Assembly (NCBI RefSeq): GCF_009377185.1
Contig: NZ_VJZC01000008.1
Location: 1 to 64,000, forward strand
Source: Streptomyces spongiae
Lineage (GTDB): Bacteria; Actinomycetota; Actinomycetes; Streptomycetales; Streptomycetaceae
Length of the DNA stretch: 64,000 nucleotides
Direction of reading: 5' to 3'
A program made the translations under genes and the position numbers. Shown piece by piece: positions 1 through 8,359 of the stretch. Each line of letters opens with the position of its first letter. Position 1 is the stretch's first letter. Below the pieces are notes generated by a model, which ran no database searches, had not been told where the DNA came from, and worked only from the letters and a program-made list of their open reading frames with translations.

Positions 1-570
1 CACACAGTCGATGAAGACGACCGGGTAGACGCTGTCCAGCGGACGGTTCTGCCACTCCGTCATGCCGGCCATCACGCTGTCGGTGATCGTGGAGATCGTG
101 GACTTGGAGATTTCCGCGCCGTACACCTCGGCGAGATGCGCGGAGATCTCCCCGTGCGTGAGTCCTTTCGCCGACAGTGACAGGACCATCTCGTCCACGC
201 CGCCCAGACGCCGCTGCCGCTTCCTGACCAGCTGCGGCTCGAACGACCCGGACCTGTCCCGCGGCACTGCGATCTCGACCGGCCCCGATTCGGTGATCAC
301 CGTCTTGGAGCGATGCCCGTTGCGGTAGTTGTCCCGGCCGCCCTCGGCCCGCTCACCGGGCTCGTGCCCCAGATGATCAGTGAGCTCGCCCTCCAGCGCC
401 GACTCCAGCACCCGCTTCGTCAACTGCTGCAGGAGACCGCCTTCCCCGGTGAGCTTCACGCCACCGGCCTGGGCCCGGGCAACCAGCTCGGCGACCAGCC
501 CGTCGTCCACGGCGCCCGTCCCACTCACAGCGGCCTTCCCGGCCTCGGTGTCACTCGTCACGTCAGTCAT
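1..570 (-). CDS. IS256-family transposase, N-terminal part
   Basis: This is a DDE transposase of the IS256/mutator group and would catalyse movement of the element. About 190 residues are visible and the rest lies beyond the left edge. The ATG is at 568-570 (MTDVTSD). The translation then shows family hallmarks: LLQQLTKRVLESALEGE, LTDHLGHEPGE, NYRNGHRSKTV, VPRDRSGSFEPQLV, and VFIDCV just as the window ends, at the first catalytic aspartate. Whether the copy is complete cannot be told from here. It is intact over the visible part, so the element could still be active. Confidence 0.9.
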   Translation of the reverse strand, partial: MTDVTSDTEAGKAAVSGTGAVDDGLVAELVARAQAGGVKLTGEGGLLQQLTKRVLESALEGELTDHLGHEPGERAEGGRDNYRNGHRSKTVITESGPVEIAVPRDRSGSFEPQLVRKRQRRLGGVDEMVLSLSAKGLTHGEISAHLAEVYGAEISKSTISTITDSVMAGMTEWQNRPLDSVYPVVFIDCV

Positions 571-632
571 CAACTGTCGCTTCCAGCTTGGGAGTTACAC
601 CATCCACCGTACAGACCCCCACAGGGGACATG
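1..632 (-). mobile_element. IS256-family insertion sequence, right-hand part (runs off the window)
   Basis: The leftmost bases hold the 5' end of an IS256-type (mutator-type) transposase on the minus strand. They are followed, at about 590-632, by a short noncoding end that abuts a truncated casA. The exact terminus cannot be fixed without the other end. The likely inverted repeat lies in the stretch read on the minus strand as GGTCTGTACGGTGGATGG. The element has inserted into casA. Confidence 0.8.
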
Positions 633-633
633 A

Positions 634-1188
634 CCCCAGAGTGCGGGGGGTGCCTTTGCCGCAACGCCCGTAGTAGTGGTGGATGAGCAGGATCTGCAGG
701 GCGTCGGCGGTGGGAACGGGTTCGGCGGTGTGATGGCTGTGCGGACTGAACCAGGCCAAGTTGTTGCCGGCGGGGCGCCCGGGCACGAAGACGTTGATGC
801 CGGTGCTGTGGGGGCACTGGGTGCGCAGCGAGGGGTCCTGCAGCCAGGGCCGGACCAGGTCGAAGACGTCCCAGCCGTGCTGGTCGAAGTAGGCGTGGAC
901 GGCGTCTGGGTCGAAGCGGCCCTGGACCAGGCAGCGGCGGCGCAGGGCGTTCCATCGGGAGGCTGTGAGTTCGGGGTCGTCCAGGCCGGTGATCCGGGCG
1001 GTGATGGCGACCGCGACCCGCAGCAGCGCTGAGGCTGCCGGCGGGTGGGGCAGGGCGAGATCGTCGATGCGGTGGGCGTCCAGGAACAGGGTCCGCAGGC
1101 CCACTTGGTCGTACTGGTCACCGGAGCGGACGTCGATCCAGGGGCTGTCGGCTGCGCTGAACGTGGCGGGCGGGGGTAACGAGGGCAC
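634..1188 (-). pseudogene. casA: casA/cse1 (type I-E Cascade large subunit), truncated by the IS element
   Basis: This is the N-terminal third of Cse1/CasA (Cas8e), the large Cascade subunit that reads the PAM and recruits Cas3. The GTG at 1186-1188 opens MPSLPPPATFSAADSPWIDV. The family's N-terminal pattern follows: SPWIDVR, VGLRTLFLDAHRIDDLALP, VAITARITGLDD, WDVFDLVRPWLQDP and LLIHHYYG. Family members are usually about 500-550 residues. Here homology stops after about 185 codons, where IS256-type sequence begins, and the reading frame ends inside the IS. Any casB, cas7, cas5, cas6e, cas1 and cas2 would lie to the left of the window. The gene is presumed non-functional, so interference should be lost unless another copy exists. 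Confidence 0.85.
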
Positions 1189-1491
1189 GGGGGTGTCTTC
1201 CGGAAAGAGGGAGAAGCGTGAGGAGGCAGGGTGCGGGCCGCCGGGACCAGGGCATGTTCTCGGCTAGTTTGCTGCTGCGGGGCAACGCTGCGGCCGGGCC
1301 GAGCGCGGCCGGTGCTGTGCAGGGGATATCGCAGCGCCCTTGTGGGGCAGAGCGGTGTGCGATGTGCGACTGGGCGTTCGGTGGTGTGCGGCACAGCGAA
1401 TCATGTCGCCACAGCGCTTCGCGACCGGTGAGAAAGTCCGACTATCGAAGGGTGGCGTGATGCTTTCAGCCCTGAGTGTTACGTGCAGTGA
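1189..1491. other. Intergenic region between cas3 and casA
   Basis: This 303-bp stretch separates the cas3 stop from the casA start on the same strand. I found no convincing reading frame. It is unusually long for a cas operon junction, so it may hold a separate casA promoter. The purine-rich run at about 1200-1225 (minus strand CTCCCTC) does not make a good ribosome site for the GTG start. Confidence 0.4.
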
Positions 1492-4362
1492 TCATTGATG
1501 GTCTTTGCGGTGCAGGAGGCCGAGTTCTTCGTCCATGCGGAGCCAGTGATGGCCGAAACGCTGTTCACTCTCCCGTGTTGAAGAATCAGTGGGCAGCAGC
1601 ACGGTGTCGGCGAGAAGAGGATGCTTCTTCCAGCTTTCGGGCGGCTGATGCCGGTCGGAAGCGCGGGTGACCCAGGCGGCCGGGACAGGCAGTGTGTGTT
1701 CCAGGATGCTGCGCAGGTGGCGCCGGCTGAGGTGTTCCTGGTCCGGGAGCGGGAGAAGGCCGGCTGCGTCGAGGGTCAGGGTGCCCTCGGGGCCGCGGTA
1801 GCAGGGCAGCAGGCGGCGGGGCAGGATGCCGGGCCGGGTGGCCGCCTGGGCGGTGGTGAGGTGCTGACGGTGCAGGTCGGCCAGGGACGAGACCCGTATC
1901 GCCGGGGGCGCCAGGTGGATCGCGCTGAGCTGCTGCTGACGACTGGTGCGGGTCTGGTGGGTGGCTGCCATCTGCTGCAGACGCGTCGTTTCCCCCGCGA
2001 AACCGGAGGTGACACCGTGGACCTGTTCGACGAGGGCCTGGACATCGTCGGGTACAACAAGGGGTTCCTTCTCCAGGGTGAGGAGGAGCCGGGCGGTTTC
2101 GTGGAGGGTGACGGCGGGCTCGACCGTGCCCCACCCGGGCGGCAGAGCGGTCGCGCCGCGGGAGTTGACCGGGTTCAGCACCGTCAACGTCGGGCTGTTG
2201 TCACGGTCCCACCATGCGGGGCGGCGGTCCTGCCCGGCCCACAGACGGGTGAAGCGGCCCAGGCGCCCCAGGCGCTGCAGCAGGCGTGCCAGAGAAGCGA
2301 GATCGCTGACCATCAGGTCGACATCAATGTCCAGGCTCATGTCGAGGAGGCTGGTGGTGACGAAGACGAGGCGCGCCGGGCGCGGGCCGGCGGGCCCCAG
2401 CCGGTGGCGGAGGTCTCGCAGCGTGCTCTGCCGTCGCCACCCCCGGACCCGGGCGTGGACGAGGACCAGGTCGTGCGGTGGGCCGGTCCATGTACGGCAC
2501 AGGTATTGGTAGGTGTCCTGCGCGTCGGCGACGGTCGCGCACACCACGGCCGCGCATCCGCCGTGGCGGACCACCGGCTGGAGCGTGTCGGCGATCATGG
2601 CCAGGCGCTCCCCCGGGTCGACAGTGCGGCCGGTCTGTTCGAGGCGCCGGTAAGTGACCGGGCGGATGCGGATGTGAGCGGTCCTGCGCTGGGCGGCCCT
2701 TTGCCGGTCCTGGGCCGGTTCGGACATGCGGTGGGCGGTGGCGGTTGCCGCGTCCGCGAACAGCCACCCGGGGTAGCGGGGGGCGAACGAGGCACCGTGG
2801 AGACCTGTTTGGCCGGCTCCGGACAGGTACGCCCGTACCAGCTCGGTGGCGGTGGACGCAGGCATCGTCGCCGACAGCAAGACAACCGGACAGTTCAGGG
2901 CTCCCAGCCAGTGCAGCAGGCGCAGCAACTGGAGCTGGCTGAACGGGTCCAGCGCGTGGGCTTCGTCGACCACGACTGTCTTGCCCGACAGGGCCAGCAT
3001 GCGCAGCGCGCTGTAGCGGACGGGGAGGACAGCCATCTGTGCCTGGTCGGTGGTAGAGACGGTGTACTGGGCCAGGAGCGCGTTGTCCCCTCCGCGCAGC
3101 CATCGGTCAGGGCCGGCGGTGCCCGGGCCGGACTCCGTCTCGTCGCCAGCCGCAAGATCGTCCGGGTCGTCGGTGAACGGGCTGTCGGGTGGTCCGTCCA
3201 AAACGGACATGTCCGCCGGGGACAGGCGCCGGCCGGTGTAGGCCTCGTTGAGGTCGCTGTGGTGGTGCACCAGCATCACGGGGGCGTACTCGGGCTGGTG
3301 GGCGCGCACGTACCGGTCCAGGACCTCGTAGGCCTGGTCGGCGGCGGCCGTGGCCGGGAGCAGCCACATCACCCCCTGAGTGCCACAGTGCTCGTTGAAG
3401 ATCCGCGCCATCTCCAGGGCGGTCACGCTCTTTCCCGCCCCCATGGCATCCATGACCACCGCGATGCCACTCCCCCGCTCGGCGACCAGCCGCGGCAACT
3501 CCTCCATCACGGAGGCTTGAAGAGCGTTGGGTTCCTCAAGTCCCGGGTGGGCGGTGGTGAACGGGACCCGGTCCAAAGCGAAGCGGGTAAGGCCGAGCCG
3601 CTCGACCTCTTCCTCGGCCTGCTCGCGGGCGTGACTGTAGTGCTCGGCAGCCCCGAAGGACGGAGTGTCCGCGTTGGGCACCCAATACCGGCGCTGGCTC
3701 GCGACACGGTCGGCAACCATCGTCAGACCCGTGATCAGCACCGCCGCCTCGACCGACATCCGGTCCGGAGCCTCGTCGACACCGAACAGGTGCCACAGCA
3801 GCCGGGTGTAGCGGCGGCGCAGGTCCTGCCACACGGGTCCGCCCAGGGTGGCCTGCACCCGGTGGGCGGATGCCGCCCCGTCCACGTCGAGTTGCAGGAA
3901 CCGGCCGTGGTGCCCGCCCAGACCCTGAGCAGCACGGACGGCGGGACTGTCGTTACCGCCGACGGCGAATCCCAGCTCGCCCAGCAGATGCAGCCCCGCA
4001 TGCATCGACGCGCGTGCGTGCGGCACGTGCACCACCAGGCCCATGTCCGCCAGCAGGTCCTCCCCTAGCCGTATGCGTACTGAGGGCTCAAAGGACTGGA
4101 AACTCGGAATTAGCTTTCCGATGTCATGCATGGCAGCCAGGAAAGACACCAGCGAACGCGCATGCTCCTGCGAGACATCGAGCCCGGCGCTGATGACCTT
4201 ACGTTGGCTCGGGGTCAGGAACCGGTCCCAGAGCACCGCGGCCACCGCACCCACATCGATCAGGTGGAACAGCAGCGAATACACCCTCAGCGTCGCACGA
4301 TCGAACTTCCCGCAGGGACGACGGCTAACACCGTCGTACCGGGCGTCCTCAACAGCTCCCAT
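1492..4362 (-). CDS. cas3: CRISPR-associated helicase/nuclease Cas3 (HD + DExH), type I-E
   Basis: Cas3 is recruited by Cascade to unwind and degrade target DNA. The protein is about 956 residues, which is normal for the family. The N-terminal HD nuclease domain shows HLIDVGAVAAVLWDRF, AAMHDIGKLIPSFQ, HAGLHLLGELGF and GGHHGRF. The helicase domain has Walker A AMGAGKSVTALEMA, the DEAH box VVVDEAHALDPFSQ, motif III LLSATMPA, motif V near LLDMSLDIDVDLMVSDL, and motif VI LLQRLGRLGRF. I chose ATG 4360-4362 because family homology starts just after it. A TTG at 4410 would add 16 residues. cas3 diverges from the array and precedes casA. All motifs look intact, so cas3 survived while casA was destroyed. 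Confidence 0.93.
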   Translation of the reverse strand: MGAVEDARYDGVSRRPCGKFDRATLRVYSLLFHLIDVGAVAAVLWDRFLTPSQRKVISAGLDVSQEHARSLVSFLAAMHDIGKLIPSFQSFEPSVRIRLGEDLLADMGLVVHVPHARASMHAGLHLLGELGFAVGGNDSPAVRAAQGLGGHHGRFLQLDVDGAASAHRVQATLGGPVWQDLRRRYTRLLWHLFGVDEAPDRMSVEAAVLITGLTMVADRVASQRRYWVPNADTPSFGAAEHYSHAREQAEEEVERLGLTRFALDRVPFTTAHPGLEEPNALQASVMEELPRLVAERGSGIAVVMDAMGAGKSVTALEMARIFNEHCGTQGVMWLLPATAAADQAYEVLDRYVRAHQPEYAPVMLVHHHSDLNEAYTGRRLSPADMSVLDGPPDSPFTDDPDDLAAGDETESGPGTAGPDRWLRGGDNALLAQYTVSTTDQAQMAVLPVRYSALRMLALSGKTVVVDEAHALDPFSQLQLLRLLHWLGALNCPVVLLSATMPASTATELVRAYLSGAGQTGLHGASFAPRYPGWLFADAATATAHRMSEPAQDRQRAAQRRTAHIRIRPVTYRRLEQTGRTVDPGERLAMIADTLQPVVRHGGCAAVVCATVADAQDTYQYLCRTWTGPPHDLVLVHARVRGWRRQSTLRDLRHRLGPAGPRPARLVFVTTSLLDMSLDIDVDLMVSDLASLARLLQRLGRLGRFTRLWAGQDRRPAWWDRDNSPTLTVLNPVNSRGATALPPGWGTVEPAVTLHETARLLLTLEKEPLVVPDDVQALVEQVHGVTSGFAGETTRLQQMAATHQTRTSRQQQLSAIHLAPPAIRVSSLADLHRQHLTTAQAATRPGILPRRLLPCYRGPEGTLTLDAAGLLPLPDQEHLSRRHLRSILEHTLPVPAAWVTRASDRHQPPESWKKHPLLADTVLLPTDSSTRESEQRFGHHWLRMDEELGLLHRKDHQ

Positions 4363-4557
4363 CTCCACACGCTGCCACCTCGCGGAACCCACGACAACAT
4401 GATCACGCAAAAGCAGAGCAATCAGCCTCGCGCCCGCTAGAATCCACGCTCTGCCCGTACATCTCGTACGGCCTCAACCTCTGATGTGGCATCATTTTCG
4501 TAGCCGGTCGCAAGCAAATGACAGGCAAAGTGCCCAAGAGTGCCCAGGTCGAGAAGG
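4363..4557 (+). promoter_or_regulatory. CRISPR leader and divergent cas3/array promoter region
   Basis: This region lies between cas3 (leftward) and the best-conserved repeats of the array (rightward). It has a local A/T-rich patch, GGCATCATTTTCG, at about 4488-4500. Repeats are near-identical next to it and decay away from it, as expected for a leader end. The repeat orientation also matches type I-E crRNA polarity for rightward transcription. The leader call is inference; no integration-factor site was recognised. Confidence 0.6.
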
Positions 4558-5895
4558 GTAGAGCCCGCGCGAGCGGGAGTGACGCGTCCGGCCGCCCCCT
4601 ACGCATTTCCACCGGCACGTAGAGCCCGCGCGAGCGGGAGTGACGCGGCGGACGCTCCTGGTGCTCGGATCCGCCGTTTGCAGAGCCCGCGCGAGCGGGA
4701 GTGACGCGGCCATCCCACCGACCTCGCCGAGCTCCATGGCGTGGAGCCCACGCGAGCGGGAGTGACTCGGCGATATACTCCAAGTCCACTTCGACGTTCG
4801 GGTAGAGCCTGCGTGAGCGGGAGTGAATCGCCCTCCAGCCACACCAGTGACTCCGGCCGATAGTAGAGCCCGCGCGAGCGGGAGTGACGCACCATCCGGG
4901 CGTACGACCCGCCCGACATTCCGGTAGCGCCTCGGCGAGCGGGAGTGACCCAGACTTCCTGTCCAGGACGGTAACCGCCGCGTTGCAGCGCCCGCACGAG
5001 CAGGAGTGGCCGGCCGGGAGCAGAGCAAGTCCCCTGATTGGGGGAGAAGTTGGAGCCCGCGCGAGCGGGAGTGACGCGATCCTGCCCGGCCTCGAACTGC
5101 CGAGGACCTGTAGAGCCCGCGCGAGCGGGAGTGACGCGACCCGGAGGGGATCATTCGCGTTGCTGGCCAGGTAGAGCCCGCGCGAGCGGGAGTAACTGCG
5201 TCTCCAGGCCCTCTGTGTTCAGACGCAGGGGTACGGCAGGCGCTGGGCTGGAGTGGTCTCGGGGCCGAGCCCCGGCTGGCAACACCCGCGCCGTAGAGCC
5301 TGCGCGAGCAGGAGTGACCCGACCGCCCTGGCCGAACGGCCCGCACGTTCCTGGAGAGCCCGCGCGAGCGGGAGTGACACGCGGTCGCGCAGCTCAGGCG
5401 GCAGAGCGCGGCGGTAGAGCCCGCATGGGCGGGAGTGGCCCGAAGCCGTCGCGCCGGGCGAACTTGGGGTAAATCCCGCGCGAGCAGGCGCAACTCCGCT
5501 CCCTGGTCCTCTGTCTTCAGACACAAGGGCACGGCCCACACAGGGCTGGAGTATTCTCGAAGCCGAGACTCGGTTGGCAACACCCGTCAAGCCCGCGCAA
5601 GCGGGAGTGACTCGATCTGTCGGACGTCGTGGGGATTGTGGTGGACGTATAGAGCCCGCGCGAGCGGGAATGACGCGTCGGCCGCGACACCGGCGTCGCT
5701 GGTCACGTCGTAGAGCCTGCGCGAGCAGGAGTGCCCGACCGCCCTGGCCCGCACGTTCCTGTAGAGCCAGCGCGAGCGGGAGTGACTCATACCCCCTGGC
5801 GGCACCGAAGTTCTCCTCTCAGTAGCGCCCGCGCGAGCGGGGGTGCCTCGATCGACAACACGGGAGCATGCGGCCCGCGCAAGCCGGAGTGAGTC
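4558..5895 (+). CRISPR. Type I-E CRISPR array, about 20-22 repeats, strongly degenerate distally
   Basis: The repeats are 28 nt and begin GTAGAG, with an internal hairpin CCCGC-GCGA-GCGGG and an end GAGTGACGC. Spacers are mostly 32-33 nt, giving a 60-61 nt period. Repeat starts that I place: 4558, 4619, 4680, 4741, 4802, 4863, 4924, 4985, 5050, 5110, 5171, 5293, 5353, 5414, 5469, 5586, 5649, 5710, 5761, 5822 and 5868. Relics lie at about 5231 and 5529. The hairpin matches the type I-E repeat class. Repeats near 4558 are almost identical. Later ones carry substitutions in the stem and tail, and spacer length drifts (37, 27 and 18 nt). Transcription is probably rightward from the leader. Confidence 0.95.
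5201..5588 (+). repeat. Imperfect internal duplication inside the CRISPR array
   Basis: Segments 5201-5290 and 5498-5586 are diverged copies. Both contain CTCTGT-TTCAGAC, a relic repeat ending GGGCTGGAGT, a GCCGAG motif, and the tail TTGGCAACACCCG or CTGGCAACACCCG. The spacer after the first copy (5321-5352, starting GACCGCCCTGGCC) reappears at 5737-5760 with an internal 8-9 base loss. A block of the array was therefore duplicated and then decayed. Confidence 0.8.
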
Positions 5896-6167
5896 GTCGT
5901 CGATCGGTTCAAGGTGCAGCACATGCGAGCGGCGGTCGCCAGTGCTGTACTCATCGGCCATCGGACAGCCTGCTGACAAGTCTGCGACGGGCGGCACACG
6001 TGGACGGAGTGGCGCCACGTGGAGGTCACCTCACCGAACACCTTCAGAGCGAAACAGCAGGTCGCAGCCTTCTTCGTATTGTGATTCTCAGTGGAATGAA
6101 CAGGCAACTCTCAGATGCCTGCATCAACAGTTCTCATGTCATGTCTGACAGCAATCCCGCATCTCTC
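5896..6167. other. Intergenic region downstream of the array
   Basis: No gene is recognised here. The sequence follows the last relic repeat. Its right side is lower in GC, and I see neither a further repeat unit nor an RNA gene. Confidence 0.35.
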
Positions 6168-7877
6168 CTACCATCTAGCGGGCCATAGAGCCATCTCAAA
6201 TGACATCGGAATGAGGATCGCCCATGGCGGGGAAGTGAGAGTCAGCACATCGTCGCCGTTCATGCCGTGCAGCGGAACACGCGCGCACTGCGGTCCTAAT
6301 GCGGCTTCGTCACCTCGTCTTCGGGGGGGGGGGCGCAGCAGGACGGCCGCCATGGCGGCGGTGACGACCAAGCCGATGGCGGCGAGGGTCAGCACGGTGG
6401 TAAAGCCCTGATCGTAGGCCTGTTGTGCCGCGCGCAGTAGTGTCTGGGCGGTTTCGGACGGAAGGTGGGCGATGAGGTCCTCGGCGTGCGCGAACGATTC
6501 CTCGGCCGTCGCCCGCCCGTCCGGACCGAGCCCCGGTACCTGGGGCAGGCCGGTTCGGTACACGGCCGTCAGGACGGTGCCGAGGACGGCTACGCCGAGG
6601 CCCGCGCCGAGTTCGAAGGATGTCTCCTGGATGGCGGCTGCTTCCCCGGAGCGTTCCGGCTGCGCGGCGCTCATGATGGAGTCGGCGCCCAGGGTCATCA
6701 CGATGCCGGCGCCGTATCCCGCGCCCAGCAACGGCACGAGCAGCACTCCGTAGTGGGCGGTGTCGCCGACGGCGGCCATGGCAGCTAGGGCGGTGGCGAA
6801 GAGGGCGAGCGCCCCGGTGAGCGCCCACCGGTTGCCCCACCGGTTCGCGGCCCAGGGCGCTGTGACAGCGCCGATGGCGTTGGCGCCGGCCAGTGGCATC
6901 AGTGCGAGTCCGGCGCTCAGCGGCGAGTACTCGCCCACCTGCTGGAGCCACTGGGTGAGGAAGAACAGAAGGGCGACGTAGGAGCCAAAGCAGCCGATGA
7001 CGCACAAGGTGGCGGTGGTGAAGCGGCGTTCACGGAAGAGGGAGAAGTCCAGCAGCGGCTCGGCGATGCGCCGTTGACGGCGCACGAAGAGGTAGAGCAG
7101 GAGGCTTCCGGCGACGGCTGTGATGACGATGACGCCGTTCACCCCGGCGTGCTCGCCGGCCTGCTTGAGCGCGTAGACCACGCTGGCCAGGCCGGTGACG
7201 GACAGCGCCACACTGGCCAGGTCCCAGCGGCGGGGAACGGGGTTTTGGGACTCGGGGATGACCCGGGCGCCGACAGCCAAGATGACGACGATGACGGGCA
7301 CGTTGATCAAGAAGACCGCACCCCAGCCCCACTTCGCGGTGACCAGACCGCCGACCAGCGGACCGATCGTGGCGCCAACGCTGTGGGCGGCTGTCCAGAT
7401 GCCGATGGCGACGGCCCGTTCGCGGTCGTCGGTGAAGACGACCCTGATGATCGCCACCGTGGAGGCCATGATCATCGCCGCGCCGACTCCGAGCGCGGCG
7501 CGCGCGGCGATGAGTTGCGCCGTCGATGTCGAGAAGGCGGCCGCTGCCGAGGCGAAGCCGAAGGTGACAAAACCGCTGAGCACCATGCGGCGCCGGCCGA
7601 TCCGGTCGCCGAGGGTGCCGCAGGTCACGAGCAGGGCCGCGAGCGTGAGCGAGTAGACGTCGACAATCCACAGTAGCCCGGCGGGAGAGGGGTCGAGTTC
7701 CCGGCTCATGCTGGGTACGGCGACGTGCAGCACGGTGAGGTCGATACCGCACAGCAGCAGGCTGCCCGACACTACGGCCAGCACCAGCCACCGCCGCTTC
7801 GGTGGGGCGGCCGAAGGGTCCCTATGTTCGGTCTCTTCTATTGCTCGCACCGGTGCGGGCGCCTCCTTGTTTGACAT
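6168..7877 (-). CDS. MFS drug exporter, DHA2/QacA-EmrB type (14 TM)
   Basis: This is a proton-driven multidrug exporter of the inner membrane. From ATG 7875-7877 (MSNKEAP) the protein shows the DHA2 pattern: first helix LAVVSGSLLLCGIDLTVLHV, motif A GTLGDRIGRRRMV, and motif C GATIGPLVGGLVT. About 14 hydrophobic segments follow. A run of 11 G (6323-6333, C on the coding strand) lies near the 3' end. In the present frame the protein gains an unusual hydrophilic tail of about 40 residues. With 10, 12 or 13 bases it would stop within about a dozen codons, at the usual family length of about 525. The gene diverges from the HxlR regulator. Confidence 0.9.
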   Translation of the reverse strand: MSNKEAPAPVRAIEETEHRDPSAAPPKRRWLVLAVVSGSLLLCGIDLTVLHVAVPSMSRELDPSPAGLLWIVDVYSLTLAALLVTCGTLGDRIGRRRMVLSGFVTFGFASAAAAFSTSTAQLIAARAALGVGAAMIMASTVAIIRVVFTDDRERAVAIGIWTAAHSVGATIGPLVGGLVTAKWGWGAVFLINVPVIVVILAVGARVIPESQNPVPRRWDLASVALSVTGLASVVYALKQAGEHAGVNGVIVITAVAGSLLLYLFVRRQRRIAEPLLDFSLFRERRFTTATLCVIGCFGSYVALLFFLTQWLQQVGEYSPLSAGLALMPLAGANAIGAVTAPWAANRWGNRWALTGALALFATALAAMAAVGDTAHYGVLLVPLLGAGYGAGIVMTLGADSIMSAAQPERSGEAAAIQETSFELGAGLGVAVLGTVLTAVYRTGLPQVPGLGPDGRATAEESFAHAEDLIAHLPSETAQTLLRAAQQAYDQGFTTVLTLAAIGLVVTAAMAAVLLRPPPRRRGDEAALGPQCARVPLHGMNGDDVLTLTSPPWAILIPMSFEMALWPARW

Positions 7878-7966
7878 AGTCTCAGTTTCAGGGCGTACCA
7901 ACGCGGGCCACAAGTACGGTCTTTGGTGTCCCTTAGTGTCACGCTGTATACCAATGGAGGTCAGTC
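7878..7966. promoter_or_regulatory. Divergent promoter region between the MFS exporter and the HxlR gene
   Basis: This 89-bp gap serves both genes. It contains GGAGG at 7956-7960, which fixes the GTG start of the HxlR gene. A pair of GTGTC half-sites around 7927-7941 could be a regulator site. Autoregulation and exporter control by the HxlR protein are inferred from the arrangement. Confidence 0.45.
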
Positions 7967-8332
7967 GTGCGTTCCAGCGTCGAAGAAGCCCCGGATCACT
8001 GTGCGATCGAGTTCGCTATGGAGATGCTCGGGGGTCGTTGGAAGCTGGCCATTCTCAAGCAGCTGGTCGCGGGCACCCGTCGGTTCGGTGAACTCAGGCG
8101 CGCGCTACCGGGCATCACCCAGCGCATGCTGACCCGCCAGTTACGGGAACTGGAAGCCGACGGTCTGGTGGCGCGGACCGTGTACCGCGAAGTGCCGCCG
8201 CGGGTCGAGTACGCGCTCACCGAGGTCGGGCACAGCCTGGACTCCATCACAGAGGAACTGGACAAGTGGGGCCGCTGGTACCGCGAGACAATACGCCCCG
8301 AGGACCCGTCCGGCCCTCGCCCACCCGCGTGA
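7967..8332 (+). CDS. HxlR-family winged-helix regulator
   Basis: This is a 121-residue DNA-binding regulator. The full HxlR domain is visible: AMEMLGGRWKLAILKQLVAG, RRFGELRRALPGITQRML, LRELEADGLVARTVYREVPP, RVEYALTEVGHSL. A GGAGG lies seven bases before the GTG start. Relatives sense aldehydes, quinones or drugs and repress an adjacent divergent gene, so control of the neighbouring exporter is the simplest role. No cysteine is present near the N-terminus, so a thiol switch of the YodB/HypR kind is unlikely. Confidence 0.9.
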   Translation: MRSSVEEAPDHCAIEFAMEMLGGRWKLAILKQLVAGTRRFGELRRALPGITQRMLTRQLRELEADGLVARTVYREVPPRVEYALTEVGHSLDSITEELDKWGRWYRETIRPEDPSGPRPPA

Positions 8333-8359
8333 GCGGGGCGAAGGCCGGACGGTGCGGCG

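Noticed and set aside
1621-4068. 815-codon plus-strand frame opposite cas3
   Set aside because: It is the high-GC antisense shadow of cas3, which has full family motifs on the other strand.
4492-5583. Long minus-strand frames through the array giving repeated RHSRSRGLY or SLPLARAL peptides
   Set aside because: They are translations of the CRISPR repeats; the periodic peptide follows the 61-nt unit and there is no start or codon bias.
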